From assembly GCA_965658375.1 (NCBI GenBank), contig CBFHSD010000018.1:1-42021 (forward strand): 42,021 bases of DNA. The letters are read 5' to 3'. Positions 39,576-42,021 of the stretch are shown one piece after another. Positions within the stretch are counted from its first letter, which is position 1; each line of letters opens with the position of its first letter. The notes beneath the pieces were generated by a model. That model ran no database searches, was not told the origin of the DNA, and saw nothing but the letters and a program-made list of their open reading frames with translations. Source of the DNA: CBFHSD01 sp965658375 (GTDB taxonomy: Bacteria; Bacteroidota; Bacteroidia; Flavobacteriales_G; Salibacteraceae). The translations under genes and the position numbers were made by a program.

Positions 39576-39610
39576 TTTGTTTTTCAATATCAAAACTTGT
39601 TATAAATTTG
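39576..39610 (+). promoter_or_regulatory. Promoter of tRNA-Gln (TTTG-N23-TAAATTTG)
   Basis: TTTG at 39576-39579 and TAAATTTG at 39603-39610 match the -33 and -7 elements with a 23-base spacer, at the upper end of the accepted range. The tRNA starts 27 bases further on; a small CCGTCCC/GGG..ACGG hairpin (39611-39632) lies between. Confidence 0.5.
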
Positions 39611-39636
39611 CCGTCCCGAAAAAGGGAAACGGTTAC

Positions 39637-39709
39637 TGTCCCATGGTGTAACTGGCAACACGTCTGGTTTTGGTCCAGAAGAGTCTAGGTTCGAGCCCTA
39701 GTGGGACAA
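39637..39709 (+). tRNA. tRNA-Gln (anticodon TTG)
   Basis: A 73-base cloverleaf. Acceptor stem TGTCCCA/TGGGACA (7 perfect pairs), anticodon stem TCTGG/CCAGA with loop TTTTGGT giving anticodon TTG (decodes CAA/CAG), and T arm CTAGG/CCTAG with loop TTCGAGC. The D arm is short but acceptable. The following bases are CAA, so CCA is not encoded and must be added after transcription. The U1-A72 pair is typical of bacterial tRNA-Gln. Confidence 0.95.
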
Positions 39710-39725
39710 CAAAATTTGTTTGAAG

Positions 39726-39758
39726 AGGTCTAGCTTGTGAATAGTTAGACCTTTTTTT
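39726..39758 (+). terminator. Rho-independent terminator after tRNA-Gln
   Basis: AGGTCTA (39726-39732) and TAGACCT (39746-39752) are perfect inverted repeats around a 13-base loop, followed by a seven-T tract, 17 bases after the tRNA. Confidence 0.85.
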
Positions 39759-39956
39759 GTCCTCAATTTTCTAGCGCTTTCCTAGTGTTTATGCTGTTGC
39801 TTTTTCCAATTTTTAAAGCGCATTACTTCAAATTAAGCAGCCTAAAAAAGTGCATTAGCTACTAGAATGTTTCTTGGTGTGAAGTAGTTATTATTTCTGT
39901 GATTTTCGCATTTGTTCAGATTAGTTTTTATTACTTTGAAATAAATTGAATCTATA

Positions 39957-41468
39957 ATGAGAAAAACGACAATTGGACTACTATTCACTCTTATCGCTGT
40001 GATTGGCTTTAGCCAAACAAATAAGAAACCCAATATCTTGGTGATATGGGGAGATGATATTGGCTGGGCTAATATTAGCAAATACAATCATGGTATGATG
40101 GGTTATAAAACCCCTAACATTGATAGAATTGCAAATGAAGGAGCCATGTTTACAGACTGGTATGCTCAACAATCTTGTACAGCGGGGAGAGCGGCTTTCA
40201 TACTTGGTCAACACCCCTTCAGAACTGGACTTTTAACCATAGGCATGCCAGGCAGTAAGCAAGGCATACAAGATAATCAGCCTACTATTGCTGAGCTTCT
40301 TAAAGAAGAAGGATATACTTCTGGTCAATTTGGGAAGAACCATTTGGGAGATCAAGATGAGCATCTTCCTACAAATCATGGGTTCGATGAATTTTTCGGG
40401 AACCTTTACCATCTTAATGCAGAAGAAGAGCCAGAAGGCTACTATTACCCTAAAGATCCTGAATTCCGTAAAAAATTTGGACCACGTGGTGTAATTCATA
40501 GTTACTCTGACGGTAAGGTTGAGGATACAGGTCCCCTCACAAGTACCCGTATGGAAACGGTAGATGAAGAATTCACAAATGCCGCAATTGATTTTATTCA
40601 AAGAGCACATGATAACAAGCAACCATTTTTTGTTTGGTTAAGCGCTACACGTATGCACGTTTGGACGCACTTAAAAGAGGAAAGTACAGGGGTAACCGGA
40701 ATTGGACTTTATCCTGATGGAATGGTAGAACATGACAAAGCCATTGGTTTGGTTTTGGCAAAATTAGAAGAGTTAAAGATTATTGATAATACCATAATCA
40801 TGTATTCCACAGACAATGGCGCAGAGAAATTTACATGGCCTGATGGAGGAACCACTCCTTTTGCAGGAGAGAAAGGAAGCACGTGGGAAGGTGGTTTCAG
40901 AGTGCCATGCGCTATTAGATGGCCTGGGGTTATTGAGCCAGGCACCATAGACAATAATATTTATTCTCATGAAGATATGATGCCTACATTGTTGGCAGCT
41001 GCTGGTGTTCCAGATGTTAAAGAGAAGCTTTTAAATGGATATACAGCAAGTGGCAAGAATTTTAACTGTCATTTAGATGGGTATAATATGATGCCGTTTT
41101 GGAAGGGTGATATAGAAGAGGACCCAAGAAAGGAAATCTTCTATTTTGACGCTGGTGGAAACTTAAATGCATTGCGTTATCAAAACTGGAAATTACACTT
41201 CGCGATTATGGAAGGTTCAATCAATGAAGGATATAGAAAATCACCTTCATGGCCAATTGCTATCAATTTGAGAGCAGATCCATATGAGGTGTCGTGGAAG
41301 TCTTCGATGTATACCAAATGGTATGGAGATAACATGTGGTTATTCGTGCCAGCGCAATCTTTTGCTGGAGAGTTCTTAGGAACATTTAAAGAATATCCAC
41401 CTGTTCAAGGCAGTTCCTTGGGCGTAGACAAAGTGGTGAAAATGCTGAGTGAACCGAGACGAAATTAA
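39957..41468 (+). CDS. Exported sulfatase (arylsulfatase family, Cys-type formylglycine)
   Basis: A 503-residue protein with signal peptide MRKTTIGLLFTLIAVIGFSQ. Metal-binding ILVIWGDDIGWANI (D33/D34) is followed by the formylglycine motif in QQSCTAGRAAFILGQ, where Cys74 is converted to the catalytic formylglycine (C-x-A-x-R). Later blocks are FGKNHLGDQDEHLPTNHGF, and the second metal site YSTDNGAEKFTWPDGG. It hydrolyses sulfate esters; in marine Bacteroidota sulfatases usually act on algal polysaccharides. No polysaccharide utilisation locus (SusC/D, glycoside hydrolases) or sulfatase-maturating enzyme is visible nearby, so the substrate is unknown. It ends in a strong terminator and stands alone. 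Confidence 0.95.
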   Translation: MRKTTIGLLFTLIAVIGFSQTNKKPNILVIWGDDIGWANISKYNHGMMGYKTPNIDRIANEGAMFTDWYAQQSCTAGRAAFILGQHPFRTGLLTIGMPGSKQGIQDNQPTIAELLKEEGYTSGQFGKNHLGDQDEHLPTNHGFDEFFGNLYHLNAEEEPEGYYYPKDPEFRKKFGPRGVIHSYSDGKVEDTGPLTSTRMETVDEEFTNAAIDFIQRAHDNKQPFFVWLSATRMHVWTHLKEESTGVTGIGLYPDGMVEHDKAIGLVLAKLEELKIIDNTIIMYSTDNGAEKFTWPDGGTTPFAGEKGSTWEGGFRVPCAIRWPGVIEPGTIDNNIYSHEDMMPTLLAAAGVPDVKEKLLNGYTASGKNFNCHLDGYNMMPFWKGDIEEDPRKEIFYFDAGGNLNALRYQNWKLHFAIMEGSINEGYRKSPSWPIAINLRADPYEVSWKSSMYTKWYGDNMWLFVPAQSFAGEFLGTFKEYPPVQGSSLGVDKVVKMLSEPRRN

Positions 41469-41478
41469 AAAGGACAAA

Positions 41479-41507
41479 GCCGAGCTCTTAAGCTCGGCTT
41501 TTTTTTT
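41479..41507 (+). terminator. Rho-independent terminator after the sulfatase
   Basis: GCCGAGCT (41479-41486) and AGCTCGGC (41491-41498) form a perfect 8-bp GC-rich stem with a 4-base loop, followed by nine T residues, 10 bases after the sulfatase stop. Confidence 0.95.
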
Positions 41508-41624
41508 CAAACTGAATCAAACACAATGAGTATTATGTTTGTTTAAAGGCCCTCCTTAATATAACAACTCACTTATTGAGAAAGGTGTTTGGTAGTTATA
41601 CTTATCAGAAGTTATTATAAAAGA

Positions 41625-41681
41625 GATTATGATAATCATTTGTGCGTACTCCATTTAAAAGTGAAAGTACAGATAATGATT
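41625..41681 (+). promoter_or_regulatory. Fur-box-like site and inverted repeat upstream of moxR
   Basis: GATTATGATAATCATTTGT (41625-41643) matches the 19-base E. coli Fur box (GATAATGATAATCATTATC) at 15 positions. Further on, AATCATT...GTACT (41634-41650) is mirrored by AGTAC...AATGATT (41666-41681) in inverted orientation. This may be an operator or a transcript hairpin; it lies 49-105 bases before the moxR ATG. A chance match is possible in AT-rich sequence. Confidence 0.3.
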
Positions 41682-41729
41682 GGCTACTTTAGATAGCAAT
41701 GAAATAAGGGAAAAACGGAAAGTAAAGCT

Positions 41730-42021
41730 ATGAGTGCATTAGAATCAATTAACAAACTGAAAAGCCAAATGTCTAAGTCCATTATAGGACAAGATGATTT
41801 GGTAGGCCGACTCGTTTTGGTATTGCTCGCTGATGGCAATTTGCTCTTAGAAGGATTACCAGGTCTTGCGAAAACGAGAGCTATAAAAGCATTGTCAAAA
41901 GGACTGAATTGCGGGTTAAGTAGAATTCAATTCACCCCAGATCTGTTACCGTCAGATATCACAGGTACAGAAATTTATCAACCAGATTCTGAAGAAAAAT
42001 TCCTCTTTCAACAAGGGCCAA
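41730..42021 (+). CDS. MoxR family AAA+ ATPase, N-terminal part (runs off window)
   Basis: From ATG 41730 the frame stays open to the window edge (97 codons). It reads as a MoxR ATPase: KSIIGQDDLVGRLVLVLLAD, then NLLLEGLPGLAKTRAIKAL with the Walker A variant GxPGxAKT, and RIQFTPDLLPSDITGTEIYQ, the characteristic MoxR block after Walker A. MoxR proteins are usually followed by DUF58 and von Willebrand factor A genes and act as chaperones for metal-site insertion or envelope stress; the continuation lies outside the window. The upstream intergenic region has a Fur-box-like sequence. Confidence 0.9.
   Translation, partial: MSALESINKLKSQMSKSIIGQDDLVGRLVLVLLADGNLLLEGLPGLAKTRAIKALSKGLNCGLSRIQFTPDLLPSDITGTEIYQPDSEEKFLFQQGP

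Noticed and set aside
39957..41468. Polysaccharide utilisation locus around the sulfatase
   Set aside because: No SusC/SusD pair, glycoside hydrolase or hybrid two-component regulator is next to it; the sulfatase is flanked by a tRNA terminator and its own terminator.

Overview
The window is a chromosomal segment of an AT-rich, probably marine, member of the Bacteroidota (Flavobacteriales-like). The main indicators are TonB-dependent receptors, type IX secretion/gliding genes (GldL- and GldM-like proteins, a PorP/SprF protein, a giant SprB-repeat adhesin with a C-terminal T9SS type B sorting domain), and several promoter elements matching the Bacteroidota -7 consensus TAnnTTTG. Assignments rest on reading motifs and family resemblance; no database search was run.

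Layout. 1-4.1 kb: the 3' end of a TonB-dependent receptor, a small membrane protein, an RDD membrane protein and a molybdenum-cofactor operon (mobA-like, moaD, moaE). 4.1-7.2 kb: a heavy-metal (probably copper) cassette of HYC_CC_PP protein, HMA-domain protein and TonB receptor. 7.3-11.0 kb: an isolated gldL-like/gldM-like pair followed by a beta-helix protein, with no gldK or gldN; this is the best candidate for an undescribed system. 11.0-17.1 kb (minus strand): a tight membrane/polyamine operon (DUF4173-like, SRPBCC, DUF4178, exported Tyr/Arg/Ser-rich protein, DUF350, membrane-anchored spermidine-synthase-like protein, mini SpeD). 17.1-21.6 kb (minus): PIN-PhoH ATPase, a decayed 7TMR-DISM hybrid histidine kinase with four lesions, and a TetR regulator. 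21.7-26.5 kb: aldehyde dehydrogenase, Bcp peroxiredoxin, LD-carboxypeptidase and metG. 26.7-36.4 kb: a 2942-residue adhesin with about 27 SprB-type modules and its PorP/SprF partner. 36.5-38.9 kb: a sulfane-sulfur operon (ArsR regulator, CstB-like dioxygenase-rhodanese, rhodanese lipoprotein, thioredoxin). 38.9-42.0 kb: polysaccharide deacetylase, tRNA-Gln, a sulfatase, and the 5' end of a MoxR ATPase that runs off the window.

How the genes work together. Most of the window is organised as short co-directional operons with overlapping or nearly abutting genes. Three operons are coherent pathways: molybdopterin synthase plus guanylyltransferase; metal uptake or handling at the outer membrane; and persulfide oxidation with an adjacent thiol-type regulator. 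The adhesin and the SprF-like protein form the familiar adhesin/outer-membrane-partner pair of type IX secretion. The separate GldLM-like pair keeps the transmembrane charged and polar residues expected of a proton-driven motor, yet sits with an unrelated beta-helix protein, suggesting a second envelope motor with a different periplasmic or outer-membrane output.
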